From NCBI GenBank assembly GCA_947652605.1, contig OX393583.1, positions 9,527,222-9,591,221 of the forward strand: a DNA stretch of 64,000 nt, written 5' to 3'. This document shows, in pieces, positions 10,330-23,000 of this stretch. The DNA is from Elmis aenea. Its lineage: Eukaryota > Arthropoda > Insecta > Coleoptera > Elmidae. The notes beneath the pieces are model-generated. The model was not told the DNA's origin. It saw only the letters and a list, made by a program, of their open reading frames with translations, and did no database searches. The translations under genes and the position numbers were made by a program. The number at the start of each line of letters is the position of its first letter. Position 1 is the first letter of the stretch.

Positions 10330-11774
10330 ATATTATGCAGAACGAAACAGCTCGCAATAAGTTTTGGGACTTTTTCAGTGGAAACTCGGACTTTATATTG
10401 TAGAATCGGAAATCGTTGTTATTATATAATTGGCCAAAACATCTTTCAATTATTACCCGTTCTTTTGTAAACAGGTTGTTATAGGCAGGGGTTTGGAGCG
10501 GAGCGCGGAGCTGGAGCGCGGAGCAGTGGAGCAATGGGTTTTTGCCCGGAGCGGGAGCGGAGCCCGGAGCAAATAATTTTGATTGCTCCACTGCTCCACT
10601 TTACTATTATAAACTACAATTTTTTTTTTTATGAATGATTCTCATGGGTACCTATAGTATTAATAAAATTATAAATAAACTAAATTTGATTTTTTTTGAA
10701 GTAAAATTATTATAATGTAACTTTTCTGAATATTAATTTTCATTATTTTGTATTTGAATTTTGAAAAATGTTAAAGAAATTTTTTTTCTTTTTTTAACTT
10801 TTGAAGATCAATAATTTGTTCATTTATTTAACTTCACTTGTTTCTTAGGGTCAAATATTGTAATTTTTGGTCCATTTCCACATATCTCATAAAATTTTAG
10901 CTTTGTTTTAAAAAACAAATTTTTAAATAAAAAAACTTATTTTATTAATATTTGGAGCGCGGAGCGGAGCGGGAGCGGAGCTGGAGCAGGCATCTTGATG
11001 CCGGAGCGGAGCTGGAGCGGAGCAACTAAAAAATTGGACTGCTCCAAACCCCTGGTTATAGGCGTGTTCTTGAGGTGTATTCGGGTTTCTAAAAGGAACC
11101 ATGAGCCATGGCGGGATAGCATATCCCTCATCTCCAAAAAGTAATGCTTGGCTATTTTCAAAAGTATTTTTTTGCAATATTATAAATTTCCGAATTGCTC
11201 CAAATCCTTGAGTCGCGGACAGAACCTAGCCATGAGGCGTCTACACTTTTAAACCACTCATCTGCGTTAAACGTCGCTTGCACATTAATGCTAGGATATG
11301 CTTTTCGATTAATGTATTCATCTCCGTGTATCGATGTTTTTTTTTAATTCTTACGTGTGTGCAATCAATGAAACCGACGACGCATGGAAAATTATAACGT
11401 GATTGCCAATAATGCTTGGCTTGCATTATATCTGCAACGTTCTGGGGAAATTTTATCCATTGGCAACTTTTTTCAATGATCTTATCCCCTACTTCTTGTA
11501 CTTTTGATACTAAAATTTGATGCACACCAACATCTTCTGCTACTCCTGCTTGAAATCCAGGATCTCCCACATATTTTAAAAATATTTTCATTTTATCAAT
11601 CTTGGATATCGCACCACCTCTGCTTTCTCCTGATTCTACATTTAAAAAATGTTTTGCTATCCATTGCATATTATCTTCAGAAAATCTATATATGGCTTCT
11701 AAGTCACGATTGCACGTACTCTTTCTTGGTTTGTTATATTTTTTAAAACGCAAATTTAATATAAATTCGGCCAT
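10330..11774 (-). pseudogene. Harbinger (PIF/HARBI1-like) transposase fossil, disrupted
   Basis: Reads minus from the start at 11774. The N-terminal half is open to about 11345 and ends with VVGFIDCTHVRIKK, the first catalytic Asp block of HARBI1-type nucleases. A one-base slip in the A-run near 11340 shifts the frame. The next frame gives GDEYINRK, then QATFNADEWFKSVDASW and GSVRDSRIW. A later frame gives LLFGDEGYAIPPWLMVPFRN. The protein is then cut by the hAT MITE at 10486-11054 and resumes with NNLFTKERVIIERCFGQL. A short plus-strand segment at about 10120-10175 (FVKILRDFPIVFSKSQ) might be a remnant of the accessory protein gene. Terminal repeats were not identified. Confidence 0.85.
10486..11054. 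mobile_element. hAT-type MITE with GGAGC motif arrays and exact 8-bp target duplication
   Basis: The termini are CAGGGGTTTGGAGC and its complement GCTCCAAACCCCTG. They are flanked by GTTATAGG at 10478-10485 and 11055-11062. Both ends carry dense GGAGC/GGAGCGGAGC arrays over about 100 bp each, around an AT-rich core with no coding frame. It interrupts the Harbinger transposase so that removing the element and one GTTATAGG restores reading across HAYNNLFTKER. Confidence 0.92.
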
Positions 11775-12148
11775 AACTATCTTTTCAATATACGACTGAG
11801 TCTGCTAAGAACCAGACTCCAAATATATCGAGAAGAAACTCGCCTTCAGGAAGCATAAACTTATTTTATTCATACGAATTGTGAGAACATACTCAAGAAA
11901 AATTGTATATAAAAGTATGTGCTCAGCCTGAGCATCTGCTTCTAATTTTTATTATTACGATTTGTAGCATTTACTCCAATTTTTTGAGAATAAAGTATGA
12001 ACTCATTTTTATTCATATCAACCATTGATTCAACAAGACAAGGAGAATAAGATAAAAAAAGTTATTAGCAGTATATTTAAGGATTTATAATACGTTTTCT
12101 GCCATTTCATCAAATTATCTTGCCACAGTAAATCTAAATAATATAATA

Positions 12149-13257
12149 CAGGGTGTCTCCATTATACACCGCCAAAAAGTAGGTGCATATTCCTGAGTGA
12201 AAATGATGACCATTTGTCAAATATTTTGTTATCCGAAAATGCTTCCTTTCAAAGTTAGAGACCTCCAAAGTTGCAAGAAAAAAAAATCAAAAAATCGATT
12301 ACGTCCTAGCCGTTTAAGCTAGAGCTATCAAACTTGGCCGAAATGTGTAAGTGTTTCCATTGACTTTGTGGGACAATTAGAAAGAAAACACGTAATTGGA
12401 AGTATGATTTATAGGCAGGTCATCCGCTTACCATTTTCAGAATTTTTTTCTCTGGGATAAAATAGAAAATGTCATTCGTCCATAAGAAAATACGACTTAA
12501 GAGGAAAAAATTCGTCCCTCTTTGTTTTTTGCTGTAAACGTAGCCGTTTTCGAGAAAATTTGCGCTAAAGATGCATCGACAAACTCTGTTTATACACCTC
12601 AAATATTTTTTTTACTAAACTCAGTTGGCTAATGTCATGCTTGACTTAAGGCTTGTTCATAACCTAACCTTTTTTTTTAAATGTCAGACACACTCTAAAC
12701 GACCGTGCTCTAAACGAATTAGCCGACATTCACTTAGTTTATTATGAACAAGCCTTAAGTCAAGCATGACATTAGCCAACTAAGTTTAGTAAAAAAAAAT
12801 ATTTGAGGTGTATAAACAGAGTTTGTCGATGCATCTTTAGCGCTAATTTTCTCGAAAACGGCTACGTTTATAGCAAAAAACAAAGAGGGACGAATTTTTT
12901 CCTCTTAAGTCGTACTTTCTTATGGACGAATGACATATTCTATTTTATCCCAGAGAAAAAAAATCTGAAGATGGTAAGCGGATGACCTGCCTGTAAATCA
13001 TACTTCCAATTACGTGTTTTCTTTCTAATTATCCCGCAAAGTCAATGGGAAACACCTACACATTTCGGCCAAGTTTGATAGCTCTAGCTTAAACGGCTAG
13101 GACGTAATAGATTTTTTGAATTTTTTTTCTTGCAACTTTGGAGGTCTCTAACTTTGAAAGGAAGCATTTTCGGATAACAAAATATTTGACAAATGGTCAT
13201 CATTTTCACTCAGGAATATGCACCTACTTTTTGGCGGTGTATAATGGGGACACCCTG
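12149..13257. mobile_element. 1.1-kb foldback element, TA-CAGGGTG ends
   Basis: Two nearly identical inverted arms of about 510 bp (12149-12662 and 12742-13257) are separated by about 80 bp. The termini are CAGGGTGTC...CACCCTG flanked by TA on both sides. Because the arms are mirror copies, each contains the same 60-codon open frame, which is a palindrome artefact and not a gene. A one-arm relative is at 50222-50500. No transposase. Confidence 0.93.
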
Positions 13258-13973
13258 TATAAGAAAAAAAGCTTTTTTACAGGGCAAATAAAGTTCACAG
13301 CCATTAATACATTGTTTTATTAAACTACAATCAGATGTTTAGCTGAAATATAATAAAAAATCATAACTCGCTATTGTTGTGGGATCTTGTTGTTTATACG
13401 CATTGTCGAATAAGTTTTGCTGTCCCGCTAAGTTCTCTCTCAGTTACATTATTCTTTCTCTTCTTAAATCGTCTGTTAATTTCTCATATTTTTTTAGAGC
13501 TTTTTAACATGTAATGATACTCAATGTAGCACTCTATGAAAAACAGCAATGCTTGTAATATACAACTAGGTACTGGGCTGCGAGCAGCATAAAAATGTCG
13601 GGGGGCCGTAGGTTACACAGACTTGACAGGTTTGGTGTAAGCTAATATTGAAACCACGGGACAGGACGGGGTTGTGCTAAACTGGGCACTACGCTATTGT
13701 GCCCCGTGCCTTATAAAAAAAAATCACCCACCAAAGAAGAAGACGATGCTGTATGCATTTGTGTTTACTGTAAAAAAATGATTTCAGTACCTGGCCAAAT
13801 TATTAGACCTAGTCAGGATTGACATTTTTTGATTTGCTTCCGTTTGCGTTAAATTGCTCGCCAAAATAACTAATAAGCGATGTATTGTTTTTCCAGAAAA
13901 CAATCCTGTACCATTCTATGTTATCCTAGCAGATTAACGTATGGCACAAAAAAAACGTTTTATTTTCTACACT

Positions 13974-13979
13974 TTTATT
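13974..13979 (-). terminator. Poly(A) signal of protease gene 2
   Basis: AATAAA on the minus strand, 33 bases past the stop codon of the seven-exon clip protease. Position and strand fit its cleavage signal. A second possible signal lies about 15 bp further on. Confidence 0.55.
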
Positions 13980-14011
13980 ATAAATAATTGCTTATATCTT
14001 TTACGTTCAAA

Positions 14012-17000
14012 TTACGATTTAAGATTGCTAATGATCCAGGGCATATATTCAGCGACTCTTGTGTAAATCCCTGGCCAACCTGGTAAACCACAGATGGTGG
14101 GACCAAACGAGACGACGCCGGTAATGTACCAAATCCCGGGAATGTTACCGGTGCTCCGATCGGTCATGAGAGGTCCCCCACTGTCGCCCCTGCAAGAATC
14201 TTCTCCGCGTACTCCACCTGCACATAACTGACCACTGCCGACCGCAACACCTGCAGATCCATACTTTTGCACACATTCTTCAGTTGTTTTTATGGGTACC
14301 TAAAAAAACACAGTTGAACGTTATTAGGTTTAAAATATGCCTCGGTGACAAGTATCCTAGTAAAGTTCATAAAATAGTTGAACAAAACTGTTTAATTCTG
14401 ACTTGGGTTATGCCTACGGTCAAGGCCGCCGAGAGGGTTGTTGTCACGGGCCTGGCATCGAAAAGGCGTCGGGCCAGGACCGTCGGGCCCCGACGTGTCA
14501 CATAACTGTGTTTATAATGCATGCTTTTAATTCTCGTAACTTAATAATACAACAATGATAAAGGATAATGGAATATTGAGTTTTGTGTTGCTTTCGACAG
14601 AGGTCAGGGATATAACAATGCTGCAAATATGATTGAAAAAATAAATAACGTCAGCTCTTTTATTGACAAATATAGCGAGACTTCTCTTCCGCCATGTGCC
14701 GCACTTGCACTGAAATTAGCGGGCGTAAATGTAACTAAATGTTGTTCGGAAAGTAAAAATATGTTTTGGAAACTTCTTCTTCTTCTTCTTAATCGGTTCC
14801 TCTTGTACCTTTCGGTGTCGAGGTATGCTTTTCCATTCCTGCGTTATTTTTCTCCACTCCTTCCTATCGTTAGCTAATTGTGGCACATCTCTCCAGCTGA
14901 CTCCTTTTTCTTCTAGTCTCTGCCTCACTTCTTCTTACCATTTTATTCTTGGTCTTCCTTTATTACTTTTTCTCTCTATCTGCATTTTCCATCCTATTTT
15001 ATTAATATATGCCCTTTGTCGAGCTTTACTATTCCTTTCCCTATTTTCTTCGTTTCCGTTAATCCTTGTATGCTTGTTGTATTCCATGTTCCTATATTTA
15101 CTGTCCCTTTTCGTTGCTAATGTCATTAATATTCCCAATGTTTCCGTTTGGGGTACTCATGTGGGAATTCCAGATTACCCCATCTTTAAACTTGCTTGTT
15201 AGTTTTTTGAATCCGAGTGTTTATTTTCCCTTCTTTCTTGCCAATTTCTGTTCCACTCCATCCCATGTATGTAGTTGGTCGTGTACAGTTTTCTCCCTTT
15301 CATTTTGCGCTTGTTTTTCATTACCTCTAACTTTTGCCTGCCGTTATCCAGTCTAGCTATTACGACTTGTTGCCCCGGCTTATTTCCCACCTTATACGAT
15401 TCTGTCACGTCAACTGTTGCTCCAATCTCCTTCCAAATAAATTCTTGCACTCCTTCAAGTTTTTCTTGCTGTGTGTTTATACCTTTGAGTACTATGTTGT
15501 TTATTTTCCTTTCTTTTTCTTGTGCTTCCGTACTGTCTTCCAATCTTTTAGTTCTCTTTTGCATGCCCTGATTTTCCTCTTCCCCTTTTTCTTCTCTCTC
15601 TATCATTTTTTCAGTAAGTTTCCTTATTTGTTCGTTGCACTCATTAAAACCTTCTCTCAACTCCTTCCTAATGCTCTCAAACATAGCTTTTACCTCCTCC
15701 ATATTAATGTCCGGTTTTATTTCTGTTGCTGTCAAATAATTTGTCCATTTACATTTTACACTATTAGATCGTTCACTTATAGTAACCGCACTCGTTTATA
15801 GTTGACGCGCTGCACTAGATTATAGCCGTGGGTCAATTACCTACGTTTCGCGCACTCAGCGTTTCCCTTACATGTACGTTTAACCTTTTAAGTTTTTATT
15901 AATGATGTTTAAATATGTCTTTCTTATATTAACTTCAAAATCACTTCAACTTTCACAACTATTTTCAAATGTATTAATAGCTTAGCTTCGATTCTCTAAA
16001 TTGTTATTATTTCTTTTTTATTATTTCAGCTGAATTTCTTCCTTTAACTAACACGATGTGACGGAGCCGTGTACACGGTTGTCGCGTCGCCACCTAGTCT
16101 TCGTTTTGGAAACTTGGAGCGTTTATTTGCATTTTTTAGTCAACGTTTATTTGCATTTTTTAGCCAATGAAATGGCAACTTTTATTTAAAAAAAACTAGC
16201 TGGTCTCTTCATGGTCTATCTTAAACTCGCTGGAGTTGTAGAATAGATGCGGTTTGACCTGTTGCTCAGGAGCTTCCAAGTATTTTAAAAGCTTTAGGAT
16301 GTAATTTGAACTGGGAAATTACCAAATGAAGGAGTTTCTGAAGCTGCTGCTCTAAAACGATGTTTTTTAAGTTTTAAAGCAATACTTTTTGCGACAATTT
16401 GGTTTAAAATTTTAGCTTCCATTGACGAACGAAACAAAATATTGCAATCTAGTATCATATCGATTGATATTGCAACAGCAAATGTTGAATCTCTTCTGAA
16501 AGAACTTGAAATTTTAAAAATAAATGGCAAGAAGTTTTCTCTGAAGCTATACTTGTTACAATTGAATTGGGTATAATAACGCCAAAAGTCGAAAAACGGG
16601 AAGAGAATAAAGCTAACAGATGAAAAAAGTGCAGATAGGGATGCTACACAAGGATATTTTAAAAGAACTGTATATTTTGTTATACTGAAAACAATTATTT
16701 CCCAAATTCACACGCTTTAAAAAACATTCAGAATTTATTTTCATTAATAATAAATCTTTAAACAATGAATCAACATGAAAATTCTGACTCGTGCAATAAT
16801 TTAGTAAATAAATATTCCAAAGACTTAACACCATCTCTGAAAGAAGAAATCTATCACATAAAAAAAGATTTATAACGCCACGTTTAAAGATGTGTTACCA
16901 GGAGTAGAATTGTTATGTACTATTTACAAATTTCAACTTCCCGATATTTTTTACGGTATTGCAAACATAATTTGTTTACAAAATCATGATGAACTTTTTA

Positions 17001-20000
17001 ATAAAGAAATTTTTACAAAATCAGCCATATCTCGATTATTTTTGCAACAAATATATAAAACTAAATATTTTTGAAAAGCTAAAAAAATGTACTTTCATAG
17101 TCATGCCAACCAAAGTTTCTTAAAAAAAAATAAGTTTACTTTATATCTTGAAAGTTAAGGTCGCTAAAAAACATTTAGTTTTGTTTCCAAATTAAGCATA
17201 AAAATGTGTATAGAAAACTTTGATAAAATTTGTTTATATTTTAATAAATAAACGAGTTTATGTAAATTTTCAAAAAAAAATTAAATTTCATTATTCGTCT
17301 GCAATGCCAAAATTGGAAGAGATATAAAAAATCTGATTACATGGGCGTTGTTTTCTCAAAAAACTAGGCCAAGAGAGCGATATCAGATTTTCGCTAACTA
17401 TTGCTGTAAACGAGATACCCCGTAAAACATTCGAATGTGGTCCTCTTTGCATATCTTCCAAGACTTAAAAAAAATTATATTTATGAAATATAAAAAATAT
17501 ATTAAGTTGTTTTATGAAATCACTAATTTAAAAAATATATCTGCTAAAATTCTACTAATTTACACACAACGTTGGCAACCCTATTACTGCTTGAACAGAT
17601 CCTTTTCATCATTAAGTTTTAAAAGTTGTGTGACGTACCTGCAATTTTAATTTAACGGCACTCTCCGTACTATTTTCTGTTCGTCCCCAACCTGACACGA
17701 ACTGCGTCGACCCTGCGTACCGATTGTTCAATTGGGCTGTCGATGTGGGCAAACATATCGGTTGAATATACGCTAAAACAAAATAAAGTGCTAGAATTTT
17801 TTGGAATGTGGACTAATTGTTACTCACGAGATAATTTAACTTTTCTTGCCAATCTCAGCAATGCAATGTCGTGATACTGATTCTTTGATAAGGGATCGTA
17901 GTCTTCATGTGGAATTCTTTCTACCACTGGGATGTTAAGTGGAGGCTCCGAACAATCTCCGGCTATACAATCGACATCGGTTTCTGTGTTGTGCTCGCCA
18001 AGTCGTACGCTATTTCTGAAAAATAAAATTAAGTGAAATATAACCATCAGATCGAATTCCGTAATCAGAGCTGGCGAAAGCAGGGACAAAAAGGGACACA
18101 AGTCCAGGACATCCCGCTGCATTGGCATAGTTTTGGGGGTAGAATTGACGGGCGTTATAGCGTTGTCGCCGCGTTAACCTTAAAATGCATTACACCCGTC
18201 AATTCTATCCAACATGAACATAAACAAACCATGGCAACCACCAAAATGAATCGTTTTATATTGGAATATTTGATGGTTCATGTTTACTAATTTTATTTTT
18301 TACTCAAAAACGGTAGGTTTTACGAGATAATCTAAAGAATAAATAAAGTTTCTAAATAAATCAAGCTTTGAAAACAAATATTTTTAATTAAAAAAATTTA
18401 ACCCAACAAAAAATTCTGATAAGAAAACCAACAGGGGTCGCACTTTTCAGCCCCCTGTGGAGGTGGGAGATGATTAAAAATATTAGTATGGGAAACGTTT
18501 TAATAAATATAAAACATCTACCAAGTATCATTCTCCTACACATATATAAATTTGAGAAATAAAATAAAAACCTAATTTTACCGCACCCCTTTAGGGGGGT
18601 GTAACTTCGAAAGGAGACGTCTAAGGAATTTATTTTTATGAAAGATCCCCCTTAATTTTCCTGAATTTTTTTGCAATACTTAAGAAACACCCTGTATATT
18701 GATTATCGATATTTCTATAACTATCGAATATCGATAAATATAAAACAATCGCCAGACCTAATTCGCGCACCACTTAATGGACTTTCTATACGTTCTAAGG
18801 TTAACTCATCTTATATAAATATGTTAATTAATAGTACATTGCTTATGACGTTTTTTAAACCTCTCTTTTTATATTTCGTCTCTTATTAATAATAAAGGCA
18901 ATTTATTGCTAAGTATATCCTTCATTTTTGGTTTTTGTAATATGTATGGGAATAAATTTGTTTAATTCTTATTTACTGTGAAAAAATTGTAAAGGCAAAA
19001 TATTAGTGAAACACAAATACCAATTTAGCTGCTAACGAACTGTATTTTAATGAACACTGTGCCATATTATTTTTATTATCTTTATTCTCATTTCATGCAT
19101 ATGTAAATTAAAAGAAAAAACATGCGTATTTTATCTTACTCATTGATATTTGTTGCTAACTGCTTTGACAAAAAAATAACAGTAACCTCTCGATTTTTAC
19201 ACCTTTAAAATAAATTATTAGGTTGTTGAACAAACTGAAGGTGGATATATTGCTTATCGTGTGTACAACATTTTTATTAATTATTAAGCCAATCGCAAAA
19301 GTTTCGAACTTTTTCCAAAACAAATTGCAAAAGTATGTACTTCGAATTGTTTTAAAAACTTTGAAACATGTAATATTTTTTAAAGAGGCCAACTGAATTA
19401 GATATGTTTCTTAAAGCGGCGTTCCTAGGTCTGTTAAGTTAGCCCGAATGTTACTATATTTTGCTTCGTTAGTGCCTCTTTGTGCTTTAAGAATTATCTA
19501 ATTTCGATTAACCGTGCTCCCATTATAAATAAAAAACCGAACTCCGGGGAAACTTCACGCCATCTCGGACTTTTTCACCAACAACATTAATAATTTACGT
19601 GCATCAATGAGGAAACTCAGAATAAGTAATGAGCTATTAAACTAAAACAATAAAATGCAATAAAAAACGAAAAAAAAGGTTTGTATACCAGCAATTATCT
19701 ACCTGACTCAGACCATTTGCCCGTATAACATTACTGGTCCAGCCAGGCCAGTGGTGTACCATATATGAAGTACAGACGTGGTGTTCACACAAGGGTTAAA
19801 AGAAGTTAGTTTTTCAAACAACTTAAAATTTTTTGTATACTTAAGCGAACAATTCAAAGTTAGTTTTGTTGTTCTGCTATAAATTTAGCTGTCTTTTGCA
19901 GAATGTTCAACTTACACTATCCAATCTTTGGGCAGTCGTCTTCCCTTAAGACAATGAGCGGCAGTGAGAACATATCGATCATTTATCAGAGCTCCTCCAC

Positions 20001-23000
20001 AATGAAAACCTCGTCCATCCGCTAAAAACATAAAACCATAAGTTATTACATTTGATAAATTGCTGAAATATTGTACCGACGTTTTTCGTATTCCAAAAGT
20101 ACCATCCACGGAAATTCGGTCAATGTCGTATTTTCCCCTCCAATCAATCTTTCTGCATCTTGCATGCCACAGCTATTTTCATTTGGTAATAAATTGCTCC
20201 TCAATGAAGTTGTAACTAAAAACAGATACCTATACAGAACGTATTATTTTTTCCACGTTTTAATTTTGAAATCGATGTCATATCGAATTTCTAAGAATTT
20301 TTTGTAATAACTTTAACTCGAAAACTTGTAATTTAAATAATGGCCATATTTAATAATTTTAAACCTTCTTTTCCAAATTATCGATAAAACTGGTGAATAT
20401 AGCTAAAGATTTAAATGGAGTGGCATCTTCCATTATAAACAAAAATGTTTAGAAAAGTTTATAGTCTTCCAGTTTAATTTTATTGATGTGTGTGCATAAG
20501 GTTTTTGCTCCCGGTCCTTTTTAACCTATTTTATATTTCCCATGAATTACTTATTGTCCCGAGAAATCCCGGTATATTTAGAAACTGTTATTTCTATTAT
20601 TTTGTGTTAAAATCTTTGTAACACTACGATAATTTTATCAATATCATAAATATCAGAATTTATTCTAACTAACATTAAATTATTACAAAACTTTATTCTT
20701 ATTTAAAAATAGTTTACCTGCTTTGGAATAACAAATTATGTACACCCCATAGTATGCGTCAAGAAGCCCGCTCTCCATGACAAAGTTTATATCATCAAAA
20801 TACGTTTACCTTTCTATTTTTTTGTATCCCGGTAATGCGAAGCGAAATACGTGTAGCTTATAAATGAAATTTTATTGATGATGTGATAGTGGATAACCAG
20901 TCGGGTTTTCGCAGTGGACATTCTTGTGAAACAGTGCTTCAGAATATTTGTAATATGTGGTTTAGAAATATGGAAAATGGTGAAAAAAACTAGCTATATT
21001 TTTGGATTTCCGTAGAGCCTTTGAGACGATTAATAGAGAATCATTAATTAAAAAATTAGAAAAAATTGAGATAAGTAAGGTAGCATTGTCTTGGTTTAAA
21101 TCATACTTACAAAATAGACATCAAAAAGTTAAATATAATAGAACTATATCATCTAGTTTAAAAACCACACATGGTGTACCACAAGGAACCGTTCTGGGTC
21201 CTCTGCTTTTTGTTGTTTATATAAACGATATGGTTAAATACGCCAAACATTGTGAAATAAAAATGTTTGCGGACGATACAATGTTGTTTGTTATTGGATT
21301 TAAAACAATTGAATTAGTAGATAAGATGAATTTAGATCTTAGTAATATTTATAAACGGCTATGCGATAATAATTTATGTATTAATGTTGATAAATCCAAA
21401 TTTATGATTTTGGGAACCAAACATATTATCTATAAAACAAATATTTATAACGCTAATCTGGATATAAAAATTAGCAACACTAATTTAGAAAGAGTAACCG
21501 AAATTAAATACCTTGGTGTAATATTAGATGAAAATTTAACTTTTAAGTTAAACACAAAATACATGATGAACAAAATTTCCAAAAAGATTTTTCTCTTCAA
21601 AAGATGTAGCAAACACCTAATGTGTATGTACACTAGGGTAAAATAAAAAATGCATGTCCATTTAACTTGAACAATCTTTCAATTAATGCAAAATCCAAAC
21701 TAAAAGAAGTTCTGCATTGTGAATTTGCACCTGTCAACAACTAAAGTTGATAAAATATCTCTGCACTGCCCTAATTACTTGCAATATAAACATTATTTCG
21801 AGCTATACTGCCATACAAACAGTACTGCGAATAGTTTGCACACGGTTAGATTCTAAATTTCACATTTTTGTAATTTAAATTACATTCGATTATGCGAATG
21901 TAAACAAACAGCAATAAATGCCGACAATAAAATATTTAATAATAAAAAGTCATTATGTGTTATTCATTATTACTCGATTAGCATTAAATGATCGGACAAA
22001 TTTTATTAAAGCGAAAACACTTTATGATGAATTAACCTTGTTTGCCTTGACTTGCATATTGCAGACGTTCTTTTGTTGTGGTTTGTAACAAATAAAAAAA
22101 AATGGTTTCGTACATTTGCTGAATAACAACAAAATGCATTGAAAATATTTTATCCTGAGAAATCAGATTTAAGCTTTAAAATTTTTTAGCAGTGGTACAA
22201 CAGATAAATAAAACTTTAACCTGATAAATCTTCTCTAGAATTTAATTGTTATCCAACTTCAGCTTGCAAAAAAATCAGGGGTGTGGTTTAATCTATATAA
22301 AGATATTGACTTGAAATTTTCTGGACATGTTTATCATGCTTACTCATAACAAACAAACGGTTCGGAAATTAATCCAATGTTCTGTTTGTAATAAATTTCA
22401 AAAATCAACCCAACAAAGCAAAATTTCTTTATTATTAATCTCGTTTCGAAACATATTCGCGAATAACTTTTCAACTGCTTATGATATTGACTTGAAATTT
22501 TCAGGACATGTTTATCCAGCTTACTCATAACAAACAAACGGTTCGGAAATTAATCCAATGTTCTGTTTGTAATAAATTTCAAAAATCAACCCAACAAAGC
22601 AAAATTTCTTTATTATTAATCTCGTTTCGAAACATATTCGCGAATAACTTTTCAACTGCTTATGATATTGACTTGAAATTTTCAGGACATGTTCATCATG
22701 ATTACTCATAACAAAAAAACTGTTCGGGAAATAATCCAATGTTCTGTTTGTAAGAAATTTCAAAAATCAACCCAACAAAGCAAAATTTCTTTATTATTAA
22801 TCTCGTTTCTAAACATATTCGCGAATAACTTTTCAGCTGCTCATGATATTGACTTGAAATTTTCAGGACATGTTTATCATGCTTCTGATAAAAACAAATG
22901 GTTCGAGAAATAATCCAATGTTCTGTTTGTAAGAAATTTCAAAAATGCTCTAAATGGCGTTTAATTAATTTTACGTACATTGTGTTAGTTCCACCCTGGT

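Noticed and set aside
12420..12985. Two 60-codon frames on opposite strands encoding almost the same peptide
   Set aside because: They are the two arms of the 12149-13257 foldback read in mirror image; no coding evidence beyond the palindrome.
14825..15801. Long hydrophobic plus-strand frames
   Set aside because: They are antisense shadows of the minus-strand ORF1 and ORF2 tail of the 14776-16102 retrotransposon.
22327..22913. Repeated open frames of 65-80 codons on both strands
   Set aside because: They recur because the 181-bp unit recurs; no domain or splice context.
22300..22945. Regularly spaced repeats that might be a CRISPR array
   Set aside because: The whole 181-bp unit repeats with no unique spacers, in a eukaryotic intron.
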